The notes: a model not told the origin generated them from the sequence alone. Numbered from the stretch's first letter, positions 7,128 through 15,351 are shown. The stretch: 15,903 nt of DNA from an uncultured Streptococcus sp. (GCA_902461025.1 CABPWC010000025.1:1-15903), one strand, 5' to 3'. Translations and numbers: made by a program.

Positions 7128-7895
7128 TCACTTATCAATTTCCCCCAGTTCTCTCAACTGTTTCTGTCCCACCTTCAGCATCTCTTCCTCCACCTTACTC
7201 CATTTTCCGAAGAGGCATTCTTGTAGAACTTCTGCTGCTGAGATTTGATCTACTTCCGAATCATAAACACACGATTGATCTCTTTGATAAATTTTAATTT
7301 GATTAAAAATCTTATCATTTTCTAACTCTCGTAAGTTGTCAACCAAATGTTCTACAATTCCATCATGGTGTGCTTTGGGAGTCGCTCTCGCTTGACTAGG
7401 ATCTATGGCGTAGAGCTCTTCATAACGTATCAAGGTACTGAGATAGGACAATTCTGGCTTGGTCGCAATTAGTGCAAGTGAGACTTGATATCCTTTTGTT
7501 ATCAATAATTGTGCCGTTTTTCTAGGAACTTCTGTTGTTCTAAAGGTACCCTCGATTGACAAATGATAACCTTGTTTACTCAATTCATCTACGAGATATT
7601 CAACCATTTTTCCCGCAAATACTTTGGTATAATCTACACTATCTCTGCCATACTTTTCCTGTAGGTCAAGGTAGTCCGGATGAAAAGAGCGATAACTATC
7701 TCCATCAATGATAATGATATTGCCTTGAAATTCCCTTTGTTTCACACGATGAATCGTTGTCTTACCAGCACCACTCTGTCCACCGAGCAAGATAGCCTTG
7801 GGCTGAGACGAAGTTGTTTTACCACGAGTTAAAGAACGAAGGAGTCGTTTGGATGCTCGTTCAAAATCATCTTGACTAAATTCTTCTAGTTTCAT
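7128..7895 (-). CDS. pezT: PezT, zeta-type toxin (UDP-N-acetylglucosamine kinase)
   Basis: Zeta toxins phosphorylate UDP-N-acetylglucosamine and so block peptidoglycan synthesis. The 255-residue length is normal (pneumococcal PezT is about 253). Walker A GGQSGAGKTT spans 38-47 with K45, and IDGDSYR holds D66, the two residues known to be essential in PezT; EGTFR follows near 115 in the substrate site. The protein appears intact. Its ATG overlaps the stop codon of pezA by one base (TAATG), so the two are translationally coupled and share the promoter upstream of pezA. It acts in the cytosol and is held inactive by PezA. Confidence 0.93.
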   Translation of the reverse strand: MKLEEFSQDDFERASKRLLRSLTRGKTTSSQPKAILLGGQSGAGKTTIHRVKQREFQGNIIIIDGDSYRSFHPDYLDLQEKYGRDSVDYTKVFAGKMVEYLVDELSKQGYHLSIEGTFRTTEVPRKTAQLLITKGYQVSLALIATKPELSYLSTLIRYEELYAIDPSQARATPKAHHDGIVEHLVDNLRELENDKIFNQIKIYQRDQSCVYDSEVDQISAAEVLQECLFGKWSKVEEEMLKVGQKQLRELGEIDK

Positions 7896-8371
7896 TAAGC
7901 CACCACCAGATGACGAGCTTGTTCTAGCATACGTTCAATGCCATCCAAATAGCCATTATATCGCTCCACATCCTCAAAAGTTGCAACAAGATAAATTTTC
8001 GTGTTAATCAAATCAGACAGATCATCGCTCATTAGTACCCAAGGATTAGAAGTATCGTCAAATGCAATTTCTAGTTCATCTTGTAAACGATAAAGTTGTG
8101 CTAAGATATTCGCCCCTCGTTCTTTAATCACTTCAATTTTCAGAGTTAACTGATAATCTTCTACTGGTGTGAGCATTTTTTCCTCCCCTACAATATCGAT
8201 ATAAGAAACATTAAATTTCTTGCAGATACGATCGATTAATTCTGTCGAAACTGAACTTGTCCCATTTTCATAACGACTCAGACTATTTCTAGAAATACCA
8301 ACAATCTTTGCAAACTCAGGCTGCGTTAATTTATGTGTTTTACGTAACGTTTTTATATTTTCTCCAATCAT
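7895..8371 (-). CDS. pezA: PezA, antitoxin and transcriptional autoregulator
   Basis: PezA binds and neutralises PezT and represses its own operon. The start at ATG 8369-8371 is set by AAGGAGGAG just upstream, giving 158 residues, the size of pneumococcal PezA; a longer open frame upstream has no ribosome binding site. Residues 5-60 form an XRE-type helix-turn-helix (LTQPEFAKIVGISRNSLSRYE). The C-terminal part, about 75-158, is the helical toxin-binding domain, containing ANILAQLYRLQDELEIAFDD. A palindrome overlapping the -35 region is the likely operator. Confidence 0.93.
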   Translation of the reverse strand: MIGENIKTLRKTHKLTQPEFAKIVGISRNSLSRYENGTSSVSTELIDRICKKFNVSYIDIVGEEKMLTPVEDYQLTLKIEVIKERGANILAQLYRLQDELEIAFDDTSNPWVLMSDDLSDLINTKIYLVATFEDVERYNGYLDGIERMLEQARHLVVA

Positions 8372-8396
8372 GTAACTCCTCCTTTTATTTATTTCT

Positions 8397-8435
8397 ATTA
8401 TAGCACAAAAAATAAAAACGCACCAAAAATGGTGC
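8397..8435 (-). promoter_or_regulatory. pezAT promoter and PezA operator
   Basis: On the minus strand TATAAT (8397-8402) and TTGGTG (8421-8426) are 18 bases apart. GCACCA-AAAA-TGGTGC at 8420-8435 is a perfect palindrome with 6-bp arms that overlaps the -35 box, as expected for an autorepressor site. The start codon of pezA is about 26 bp downstream of the -10 box. Confidence 0.78.
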
Positions 8436-8610
8436 ATTAATTCTATCGCTCTAGCTGAATGAAATATTCCATCTGTTACATCGATGGCAAACCAATCATC
8501 TAATACAATGGCTTTATCAAATAATCTATCTTATCTATTTTAAAGACAAATTTACCACAAAAACACACTGAGATACTGGTCCCAGTGTATTCATTTTAGG
8601 ATAACTTCAT

Positions 8611-8657
8611 AAAAAAACACCTGATAAAAGCCAATATAGCTCTACTTCAGGTGTTTT
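8611..8657 (-). terminator. Terminator of the VWA surface protein gene
   Basis: AAAACACCTGA (8614-8624) pairs perfectly with TCAGGTGTTTT (8647-8657) around a 22-base loop. On the minus strand the stem is followed by a T run. It lies some 20-60 bp after the stop of the LPXTG gene. The remaining bases up to the pezAT promoter (8436-8610) hold a weak hairpin (ACACTG...CAGTGT near 8570) and no gene I can see. Confidence 0.85.
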
Positions 8658-8674
8658 GTGTGTATTAAAGCATC

Positions 8675-10054
8675 TTATTGTTCTTTAGATTTTCTAGCGC
8701 TTGTAGCCAATCCAAAACCTGTGAGCATAATACCTAGACCCAAAAGAGTTTGGTTACTAGAATCATTGCTTCCTGTTTCAGGAAGTTTAGCTGGTTCTGG
8801 TTTGTAAGCAGTAGGTTCTGGTTTAGGAGTTACTTTCTGCTCCAAAACTGGCACAGTTGTACGACGTTCCAAGTAGAATTGGTAGCTGTCTTTTGTTACC
8901 TTGTACTGACGTCCCTCACTGACTGTTTCCACAATCCATGAAGCTGCATCCTTAGTTAAAGAGTCAGCCAAGTTACGATCAATATCCATTAAACGTCCCT
9001 CAGACACAAAATCTTTATAGTTTCGTTGATTATACAAGGTTGTCGCTACGATTCTATCAATACCAGCTTTTTTCAGAGTTGTTAATGTTTCAGCGATAGA
9101 TGGAATTGACGGATCTTCTTTCATCCTAGCATCTGTTAACAACACCACAAACTTTTTATTTTTTGGTGACTTAGACCAGTCGTAAGTAGAAACAATCTTT
9201 GTAAGAGCAGGAGTTGCTGTTTCAGGAGAATCTCCCCCATGTGCAATCTTAATTTTTTCTAAAGCTTTTTCAAGTTCAACTGGATCTGTTGTAAAATAAT
9301 TCTCACCAAATTTCGTTAGAATTGTATCTTCGTCAGTTTTTCCTAATCGACGTCCGTATACTTCATCACTATATGTAGCTAATCCAAAACGTGCCGCTAC
9401 TCCATCTTTGGCAAGATTTCTTGCAAACTCATTGACATTTTTACGAACAGTATTAATCGTTGAAGACATAGATCCTGAACGGTCAACAACAAAAACAATA
9501 TCTGCTTCTCCTGCTTTTTTAACAGTTGGTGGTGTTTTAGTTATTTCCACAGTTGTTGTCTTGTCTACTCGTTCATACTGAGTATAAGAATTTCCATCTT
9601 TATCCTTAGCTGCTACAGTATTCTCTTTTGTCGTAGTTACAGGATCTGGAAGTTTTTCCACTTTTTCTGGAGCAATTTCAGTTTTGGTTACCTCAGCTAC
9701 AGAGGTTTCAATATGGACTTTCTGATTACCTTCTTGACTTTCTTTTACTTCGACAGCAGATTCTTTCTTTGAGACATCAATCAAATCACCAGCTTTTGCT
9801 TCAGTTTCTTTGACAATAGGTCTTGATTTTTCAGTTGCAATTTCTGCTTTAGCCGCCTCAATAGGCGATTTGACTTCTTCAACTACTTTTGGTGCCTCAG
9901 TTACCTTAGTAATTTCACTTGACGAAACTTTACTAGTTTCATCAGCCGAAACTTGTCCAAGTTGTGCAAAAGCAAAGAGGATAGCCACAGATGCCAATCC
10001 AACTTTCATTTTACGAAACGAAAAACGTTCTTGCTTAAACATTCCTTTTGCCAT
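8675..10054 (-). CDS. Cell-wall-anchored VWA-domain surface protein (LPXTG)
   Basis: The 459-residue protein is exported and anchored to peptidoglycan by sortase. It opens with a YSIRK-like signal peptide (FSFRKMKVGLASVAI, 11-25) with cleavage probably after VSA (~37). Residues 40-180 are a low-complexity, Lys/Glu/Thr/Val-rich stalk. A von Willebrand factor A domain follows (about 184-385) with a complete MIDAS: DRSGS at 191-195, T279 in the GGDSPET loop and D308 in LLTDA. A short KPEP-type proline-rich spacer precedes LPETG (424-428), a hydrophobic span and a charged tail. VWA domains of this type bind host matrix or self; adhesin function is likely but the ligand is unknown. AAGAGGTC before the ATG supports the start. 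It is transcribed alone. Confidence 0.92.
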   Translation of the reverse strand: MAKGMFKQERFSFRKMKVGLASVAILFAFAQLGQVSADETSKVSSSEITKVTEAPKVVEEVKSPIEAAKAEIATEKSRPIVKETEAKAGDLIDVSKKESAVEVKESQEGNQKVHIETSVAEVTKTEIAPEKVEKLPDPVTTTKENTVAAKDKDGNSYTQYERVDKTTTVEITKTPPTVKKAGEADIVFVVDRSGSMSSTINTVRKNVNEFARNLAKDGVAARFGLATYSDEVYGRRLGKTDEDTILTKFGENYFTTDPVELEKALEKIKIAHGGDSPETATPALTKIVSTYDWSKSPKNKKFVVLLTDARMKEDPSIPSIAETLTTLKKAGIDRIVATTLYNQRNYKDFVSEGRLMDIDRNLADSLTKDAASWIVETVSEGRQYKVTKDSYQFYLERRTTVPVLEQKVTPKPEPTAYKPEPAKLPETGSNDSSNQTLLGLGIMLTGFGLATSARKSKEQ

Positions 10055-10071
10055 AATGACCTCTTTTCTTT

Positions 10072-10110
10072 AACAGATTTAATATTTTTTAAAAATCTGT
10101 TTTTTTTTTT
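10072..10110. promoter_or_regulatory. Leader hairpin in the 5' UTR of the VWA surface protein gene
   Basis: AACAGATTT (10072-10080) and AAATCTGTT (10093-10101) form a perfect 9-bp stem. On the plus strand it is followed by twelve T, a textbook terminator that would block plus-strand read-through. On the minus strand it lies in the leader between promoter and ribosome binding site, where it could affect mRNA stability or translation. Confidence 0.65.
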
Positions 10111-10139
10111 AGAATAACATAAATTAAGAATGTTTTCAA
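10111..10139 (-). promoter_or_regulatory. Promoter of the VWA surface protein gene
   Basis: On the minus strand TTGAAA (10134-10139) and TATTCT (10111-10116) are 17 bases apart, about 60 bp upstream of the start codon. Confidence 0.68.
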
Positions 10140-10150
10140 ATATTTTCTGG

Positions 10151-10166
10151 AATCAAAATTTTGATT
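10151..10166. promoter_or_regulatory. Perfect 16-bp palindrome upstream of the surface protein promoter
   Basis: AATCAAAATTTTGATT is fully palindromic and its near edge is 11 bp upstream of the -35 box, a position that suits an activator or a cooperative repressor. No regulator can be named from the sequence. Confidence 0.4.
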
Positions 10167-10256
10167 AAAGATCCTATAGCATCAGTCTCTATGACATTTT
10201 TTTGCTATTCAATTAATTATCGATTCTTACTTATACTATCTTAGGCTTTAAGAGCC

Positions 10257-10287
10257 AAAAAACAGTAAAACCACTTGGTTCTACTGT
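10257..10287 (-). terminator. Terminator of cshB
   Basis: On the minus strand ACAGTA and AACC pair with GGTT and TACTGT, with one internal G/T position and a short AAGT loop, followed by six T. It begins 8 bp after the cshB stop. Confidence 0.85.
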
Positions 10288-10294
10288 CTCAATT

Positions 10295-11638
10295 CTAAAA
10301 TGTTTGACGCTTGGCTTTACGTTCTGCACGTCCACGGGCACGACTTTCAGCACGCTTGGTTTTACGGCGTTTTTCATCGACAGCCCATTGAATTTTCTTC
10401 TTATAGCCTGGTTTGACTTTTTTCTTTTTCTTTTTAACCAAGCCAATCATTTCGATATCCAGTTTTTCTTGTTTCTTCTCACGATTGGCACGACGATCGC
10501 GGTCATAGGTATCTTGGAATTCTCCGTCTTTAACCACCTTAGGTACAAACTTAATTCCTAATTTCTCTAACTCACGAATATCAGAGTCATCGCTTGGCTG
10601 ATAAAGGGTAATAGCTGTACCTGGCAGACCATTACGTCCAGTTCGTCCGACACGGTGAACAAAGAAGGACAAGTCTTGTGGAATAGCATCATTGATAACA
10701 TGGCTGACTCCTTCAATATCAATCCCACGCGCAGCCAAGTCAGTCGCAACGATGTACTCAAAATCAAGATTCTTCACCTGATTCATGATACGTTTGCGTT
10801 CACGAGGCGCAATATCTCCATGAATCTTAGCAACCTTCAAGCCTTGTGCAGTTAAGTAAGCATGCAATTCATCTGCACGAGTTTTTGTATTAACAAAAAT
10901 CATAGCAAGATAAGGTTGCATGACTTGAGTCAATTCATAAATCTGGGCATTCTTGTCACGTCCCTTAGTAGAAATCAACCAGTTATCAATAGTGTCTGAG
11001 ATAACTGTTTTGGTTTTGATTTTCTCCATAACAGGATTTGACAAATATTTCTTCAAGAATGGTTGCAGTTTTTGTGGAATAGTCGCTGAAAAGACCATAA
11101 ACTGTAAGTCTTTTGGGAGACTTCCTGCAATCTTATCAACTGTCTCCAAAAATCCCATATCCAAGGTCATATCTGCTTCATCGACAACAAAAATCTTAGC
11201 CTTGTGGATAGCCAAATCACCTGATTTTACCAAATCATAGATACGACCTGGAGTTCCGATAACGATATGGGGTTGATTGCTGGCAAGTTTTTCAATCTGA
11301 CGCGCCTTGTCTGTTCCACCAACATAGTTGGTAACACGAATTTCTACTTCAGAATGTTCCGCAATCTGGCGAGCTGCCTGGTAAATCTGAGTCGCCAACT
11401 CACGACTAGGAGCTGTGATAACGGCTTGTACACTATCACTCTCTTCATCCAACTGTTGGAAAATTGGCAACAAGAAGGTATGGGTCTTTCCTGAACCTGT
11501 TTTTGATTCACCGACCAAGTCACGACCTGCTAAGACAATAGGAATCAACTTTTCTTGCACTTCGGTAGGCGTCGTAAACTTCAACTCTTCCAAGGCTTTT
11601 TCTATATATTTCTTAAATTTAAATTGTGTAAATGACAT
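10295..11638 (-). CDS. cshB: DEAD-box ATP-dependent RNA helicase
   Basis: The enzyme unwinds structured RNA in the cytosol; the CshB/YqfR group is linked to cold growth, ribosome assembly and RNA turnover in Gram-positive bacteria. The 447 residues contain all the helicase motifs in order: Q motif TPTEVQ (23-28), motif I SKTGSGKT (45-52), PSRELA (77-82), TPGR (129-132), DEAD (153-156), SAT (184-186), ATDLAARGID (298-307) and HRVGRTGR (328-335). A strongly basic tail from about 385 to the end, rich in Lys and Arg, is typical of the group and should bind RNA. GAGGAAATT before the ATG fixes the start. It is a single-gene unit with its own promoter and terminator. Symbol is by family resemblance; other streptococcal annotations give it no name. 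Confidence 0.88.
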   Translation of the reverse strand: MSFTQFKFKKYIEKALEELKFTTPTEVQEKLIPIVLAGRDLVGESKTGSGKTHTFLLPIFQQLDEESDSVQAVITAPSRELATQIYQAARQIAEHSEVEIRVTNYVGGTDKARQIEKLASNQPHIVIGTPGRIYDLVKSGDLAIHKAKIFVVDEADMTLDMGFLETVDKIAGSLPKDLQFMVFSATIPQKLQPFLKKYLSNPVMEKIKTKTVISDTIDNWLISTKGRDKNAQIYELTQVMQPYLAMIFVNTKTRADELHAYLTAQGLKVAKIHGDIAPRERKRIMNQVKNLDFEYIVATDLAARGIDIEGVSHVINDAIPQDLSFFVHRVGRTGRNGLPGTAITLYQPSDDSDIRELEKLGIKFVPKVVKDGEFQDTYDRDRRANREKKQEKLDIEMIGLVKKKKKKVKPGYKKKIQWAVDEKRRKTKRAESRARGRAERKAKRQTF

Positions 11639-11665
11639 AATTTCCTCGATTCTATCTATCTTCTC

Positions 11666-11671
11666 ATTATA
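11666..11671 (-). promoter_or_regulatory. Extended -10 promoter of cshB
   Basis: TGGTATAAT on the minus strand is a consensus extended -10 element, about 27 bp before the start codon. I see no good -35 box, which extended -10 promoters do not need. Confidence 0.6.
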
Positions 11672-11750
11672 CCATAATTTAGTTTATTACAGGGAGGGAT
11701 TTCCGTCAAGGGTAATCGCTTGATAATTCGAAGGACAAGCATACAAGAGA

Positions 11751-11782
11751 AACACTCCTAGTTGCGATGAACAAGGAGTGTT
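11751..11782 (-). terminator. Terminator of the siderophore-type operon
   Basis: AACACTCCT (11751-11759) pairs perfectly with AGGAGTGTT (11774-11782). On the minus strand it follows the esterase stop codon by a few bases and is followed by a short T-rich tail. Confidence 0.78.
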
Positions 11783-11788
11783 ATAAGA

Positions 11789-12484
11789 TCACTTGAGAAC
11801 CCACTGCTCTCTTAGCCAATCACAAAACTGATGATAGCGTTCGTTAAGAGCTTCATGATGCCCATAAGCATCAAATGTAGAATATGTTGTGGGAACTGCT
11901 TCTGAAATCAGGTTATGTAGTTCCCTTGCAAACATCGGAGCCTTAGACAGGCGATTGGAATGATTGGCACCTTCTATCTGACCATTTTGCAGATAAATCA
12001 GACTTTGACTCTGTATCAGGTCATGTTCCCTACAAAATTCTGTAAAGTCTGGATACCAGAAAGAACCACAGACAGAAAAGATACAGGTCACAGGAAGATA
12101 ACTACTATAGAGACTATAGATAGCAGCAAGACCACCCAGTGAATAGCCACCATAAGCAATCCTACTTTCGTCGATCAAGTAGTCTTTTTTTAGACTTGTT
12201 AGAATTCCTTGAAAGAGCTTCTCATGATAGGCTTCTACCTTCCCACCAAAATCCGGAGCCCCTTCTTTTAAAGCTCTAGCCTGCCAGGGTGTGAAGTCAT
12301 TCAGACGGCTTTCTGGAATCAAACCCACTAAAATCACAGATTGAGACAGGTCTGACAAATAGTCCAGTTCCCCATCGTTTAGAAGTACAATTGGGTAGGC
12401 TTGTTTAAAGTCATAGTTTGAAGGAAGGCTGACCCTAACCTGAATTCCTTTCCAGTTAAACTCCTTATTTCTTGATAAAGTCAT
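11789..12484 (-). CDS. Alpha/beta-hydrolase esterase, Fes/IroE-like (PF00756 type), in an iron-uptake operon
   Basis: I place the start at ATG 12482-12484, which gives 231 residues and overlaps the end of the binding-protein gene by 20 bp; an in-frame TTG seven codons earlier is less likely. There is no signal peptide, so it acts in the cytosol. The nucleophile elbow is GYSLGG (Ser about residue 115), and GHHEA near 208-212 supplies the catalytic His; NDFTPW around 62-67 is a typical esterase D-family motif. Relatives such as Fes and IroE cut ferric catecholate siderophores to release iron. The overlap with an iron-compound type ABC transporter supports the same job: hydrolysis of an imported siderophore. 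The exact substrate cannot be read from the sequence. Confidence 0.78.
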   Translation of the reverse strand: MTLSRNKEFNWKGIQVRVSLPSNYDFKQAYPIVLLNDGELDYLSDLSQSVILVGLIPESRLNDFTPWQARALKEGAPDFGGKVEAYHEKLFQGILTSLKKDYLIDESRIAYGGYSLGGLAAIYSLYSSYLPVTCIFSVCGSFWYPDFTEFCREHDLIQSQSLIYLQNGQIEGANHSNRLSKAPMFARELHNLISEAVPTTYSTFDAYGHHEALNERYHQFCDWLREQWVLK

Positions 12485-13475
12485 TGATCTTTTCAAGGGA
12501 ATCAATCACTGCAGGACCGTAGTCCATCAACTCATCGTAAGAGATAGTCATGATTTTTTGATTCTTGATTGCTGGGACATTTTCCAAAACAGTATTTGCC
12601 TTCATCAAATCCACTGCTTTTTCATCCAATTTTTTGTTGCGATCGCTAGTTACATAGATAATCAACTCTGGATCCATAGATACTAGATTTTCCAAGGTCA
12701 AGCCAGATGTTCCTGTTGCGACATTTGTATAACCAAGTTGGTTAAGCAAGCTTTCTTGAAGGGCTGACTTATAGGCGCCAAAGGTTTCATCGTTATAGGC
12801 GACCATAATTAAAGCTTTTTTCTTTTCACCCTGTGTTTCTGGATTGGCTTTTTTAACCGCATCGATTTTAGCTTGCAATTGTTCTGCGTATTGGTTGGCC
12901 TTGTCTTGGACATTAAAAATTGTTCCTAGATTCTTCACATCTTCTACGATATTTCCCAAATCTTGTTGAACATTTGAAAGTGAAGCTTTTTGCGTATAAA
13001 CAGGAATTTTGTTTTCATTCCAAGCGCTAATCGTTCCCATTGACTTTTCAGAGAACATCATGTTGCGTCCCATCAAAGCATCAGGTTCATAAGAAAGAAC
13101 CGTTTCTTGTGAGACAGATTTTTTATCGCCAATGTGAGGGATAGCTTCAATAGCATCCTTGTATTTACCAGTTACAGCATTATCAGGATTGAGCATGCCA
13201 GCAATTTTATCTTGCAAACCGAGTTCAAGCAGGATTTCAGTTGTTGAGAGGTTGTTTGTGATGACCTTTTCAGGTGCCTTTTCAAAGACTTGATCGACTT
13301 CGTTTCCTTTAGCATCATAAGTTTTGATAGTTACAGGATAGCTGGTTTCTGTAGTAGCTTTTTGACTAGCTTCTGTTGTAGCCGGTGCCGTTGCTGTTTC
13401 TTTAGATGCGTTACCACAAGCTGCCAAAGATAAGGTAGCTACTGTTACGAGCAAAATACTGAGTGTTTTTTTCAT
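12465..13475 (-). CDS. Substrate-binding lipoprotein of an iron-siderophore type ABC transporter (FhuD/BtuF class)
   Basis: The start at ATG 13473-13475 gives 336 residues and begins a lipoprotein signal, MKKTLSILL with lipobox LAAC (Cys20); AAAGGA precedes it. A longer frame upstream is only chance extension. After a Thr/Ala/Glu-rich linker (to about 48) comes the class III periplasmic-binding fold: VITNNLSTTEILLELGLQDKI in the first lobe, a long connecting helix around residues 180-215, and LENLVSMDPELIIYV in the second. This class binds ferric siderophores, haem or cobalamin; with the esterase next to it a siderophore is the best guess. It is tethered to the outer face of the membrane and delivers ligand to the permease encoded two genes upstream. 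Confidence 0.88.
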   Translation of the reverse strand: MKKTLSILLVTVATLSLAACGNASKETATAPATTEASQKATTETSYPVTIKTYDAKGNEVDQVFEKAPEKVITNNLSTTEILLELGLQDKIAGMLNPDNAVTGKYKDAIEAIPHIGDKKSVSQETVLSYEPDALMGRNMMFSEKSMGTISAWNENKIPVYTQKASLSNVQQDLGNIVEDVKNLGTIFNVQDKANQYAEQLQAKIDAVKKANPETQGEKKKALIMVAYNDETFGAYKSALQESLLNQLGYTNVATGTSGLTLENLVSMDPELIIYVTSDRNKKLDEKAVDLMKANTVLENVPAIKNQKIMTISYDELMDYGPAVIDSLEKINDFIKK

Positions 13476-13498
13476 GTTTTTATTTTCCTTTTTAATTT

Positions 13499-14254
13499 TT
13501 ATAAATAGTGAATCATGGCTTGCTGATCTTCTGTCCAAGTGACCTTACTTTGAACGCCATAGACAGCCTGCAAGGACTCGGGTGTGATGGTCTCCTTTGG
13601 AGTACCTTGGTAAACAATCTCCCCTTCTTTCATTAGGTAGAGATAGTCTGAATAGCGACAAGCTAGCTGAATATCATGCAAGACAGCTAGCACATTGATC
13701 TGAAGATTTTTGACAATGGTCAATAAGTCTAGCTGATACTTGATATCCAAATGATTGGTTGGTTCATCTAAGAGCAAGAGGGTCGGCTCTTGGGCCAAGG
13801 CGCGTGCTAACAGAACCCGCTGCTTCTCTCCTCCTGACAAAGAAGAGTAGAGTCGATTTCTCTTTTCGAGCATATCTACCTTGACCAAAGCATCCTCAAC
13901 CAAAGCAAAGTCTTTGTCTTTTTCCTTTTGCAAGAAAGAGAGATGAGGAGTTCTGCCCAGCATGACAATCTCCTCAACCGTACAATCAAACTGGAGTTGA
14001 TTAAACTGCGTGATAACTGCCATCTGCTTTGCCGTTTCTTTGACGCTCATTTGGTCTAGAGGCTTCCCATCTAAAGAAATCAAGCCCTGATTCGGCTTTT
14101 CCTGTCGATAGAAGAGTTTCAGCAAGCTGGTCTTTCCACTTCCATTTGGTCCCAAAATAGTATGAAATTGGTTTCCCTCAAGTTTAAGTGAGACTCCTTT
14201 TAGAATCTTTTTTTCTCCGATTCCAAAGTGAATATCCTGACACATTAAGTCCAT
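13499..14254 (-). CDS. ATP-binding protein of the iron-siderophore type ABC transporter (FecE/FhuC-like)
   Basis: The 251-residue protein powers import on the cytosolic face. It has Walker A GPNGSGKT (35-42), Q-loop Q83, signature LSGGEKQR (139-146), Walker B LLLLDEP (159-165) and H-loop H193 in VLHD. The motif VEEIVMLGRTPH is characteristic of the FecE/FhuC/BtuD subfamily. Its ATG lies one base after the stop of the permease gene, and GGGAGG within the permease end serves as its ribosome binding site, so the two are co-translated. A later ATG at codon 4 is an alternative start. Confidence 0.93.
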   Translation of the reverse strand: MDLMCQDIHFGIGEKKILKGVSLKLEGNQFHTILGPNGSGKTSLLKLFYRQEKPNQGLISLDGKPLDQMSVKETAKQMAVITQFNQLQFDCTVEEIVMLGRTPHLSFLQKEKDKDFALVEDALVKVDMLEKRNRLYSSLSGGEKQRVLLARALAQEPTLLLLDEPTNHLDIKYQLDLLTIVKNLQINVLAVLHDIQLACRYSDYLYLMKEGEIVYQGTPKETITPESLQAVYGVQSKVTWTEDQQAMIHYL

Positions 14255-14255
14255 A

Positions 14256-15302
14256 TCAGACCTTCACCTCCCTTCGTCTACTTGCAACCATGTAGATAAA
14301 GAAGGGGGCACCTACTAGGGCTGTGAAAATTCCAATCGGTAGTTCAGCATTTTGGATTAAAACACGAGCAAGAACATCTGCCCAGATAACAAAGAGGGCT
14401 CCGAGCAAGGTTGCTATCGGAAAAAGCCTTCTGTAATTTGTACCCACCAAACTTCTCGCCAAATGCGGGGTAATAAGACCGACAAAACCGATAATCCCAC
14501 AAGTTGATACCAAGATAGCTGTCAGCACAGCCACAATAGCCACATAGAGATACCAGTAAAAACGTAGAGGAATCCCCAAGGTCAAGGCTGCCTCATCACC
14601 CATCATCATAGCATTAAAAACACGATATTGGGTAGAGAAAAATAAAAAGGCTATTCCCACGACTACTGCTGGCAGGGTTATGTGAGCCCAGGAGATCCCT
14701 GCTAGAGAACCCATGGTCCAAAACTTGATGGTCATGACACTGTCAGCATTAGCGCCAATTGAGATAATAAAATTTGAAAAAGCCAAAAAGAGTGCATTGA
14801 CCACAGTCCCTGATAAGATCAGGCTAGAAGTTGTCATTTTTCCTTGCATGGAAGCAATGAGTAAGACTGCAACTGTTGCCACAAGCGCTCCAAGGAAAGA
14901 TCCGAGACCAATCATGACCTTAAACCCAAGAATGATACTCAAAGTCGCACCAAAGGTTGCCCCTGCGGAAATTCCTAACACATAGGGCTCTGCGATTGGA
15001 TTATTGACGGTTGACTGCATGACACTGCCACACATGGAGAGGCCTGCGCCCACAATCAATCCCAGAAAAACCCGTGGCAATCTCATATTCCAAACAATAG
15101 CAAGCGTAGACTTTGAGATTTCTCCTATATCAAAAGGAGCACCTAACTTGCTCAAAATGATTCGATAGGTATCACTCAAGCTGATTTGAACAGAACCCAT
15201 AGAAACTGCCAGAAACAAAGAAATACCCAAAGCTCCGAGCAACATAGCTAGGAGAAAAACATATCGCAGGTTTTGATGGCTTCCAGAAAATTTGGAAAGC
15301 AT
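14256..15302 (-). CDS. FecCD-family permease of the iron-siderophore type ABC transporter
   Basis: The 348-residue integral membrane protein shows the FecCD pattern of about ten spans. MRLPRVFLGLIVGAGLSMCG near 75-92 and QSTVNNPIAEPYVLGISAGA are the family's N-terminal signature, and GFVGLITPHLARSLVG near 270 is the loop that contacts the ATPase. Only one permease gene is present, so the channel should be a homodimer, whereas many streptococcal iron transporters have two different permeases. AGGGAGGG precedes the ATG. It is the first gene of the operon. Confidence 0.93.
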   Translation of the reverse strand: MLSKFSGSHQNLRYVFLLAMLLGALGISLFLAVSMGSVQISLSDTYRIILSKLGAPFDIGEISKSTLAIVWNMRLPRVFLGLIVGAGLSMCGSVMQSTVNNPIAEPYVLGISAGATFGATLSIILGFKVMIGLGSFLGALVATVAVLLIASMQGKMTTSSLILSGTVVNALFLAFSNFIISIGANADSVMTIKFWTMGSLAGISWAHITLPAVVVGIAFLFFSTQYRVFNAMMMGDEAALTLGIPLRFYWYLYVAIVAVLTAILVSTCGIIGFVGLITPHLARSLVGTNYRRLFPIATLLGALFVIWADVLARVLIQNAELPIGIFTALVGAPFFIYMVASRRREVKV

Positions 15303-15326
15303 GAAACCCTCCCTTATTAAAAATTA

Positions 15327-15343
15327 AAAATTTAGACAATTTT
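15327..15343. promoter_or_regulatory. Perfect inverted repeat between promoter and first gene of the transport operon
   Basis: AAAATT-TAGAC-AATTTT lies about 10 bp downstream of the -10 box, where a bound repressor would block transcription. It does not match the Fur or MtsR consensus I know, so an iron-regulator site is only a guess. Confidence 0.35.
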
Positions 15344-15351
15344 CATAAATT

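Noticed and set aside
10231..10446. 71-codon minus-strand frame at the cshB 3' end
   Set aside because: Lys/Arg-rich composition comes from reading the basic tail of cshB in another frame and it crosses the terminator.
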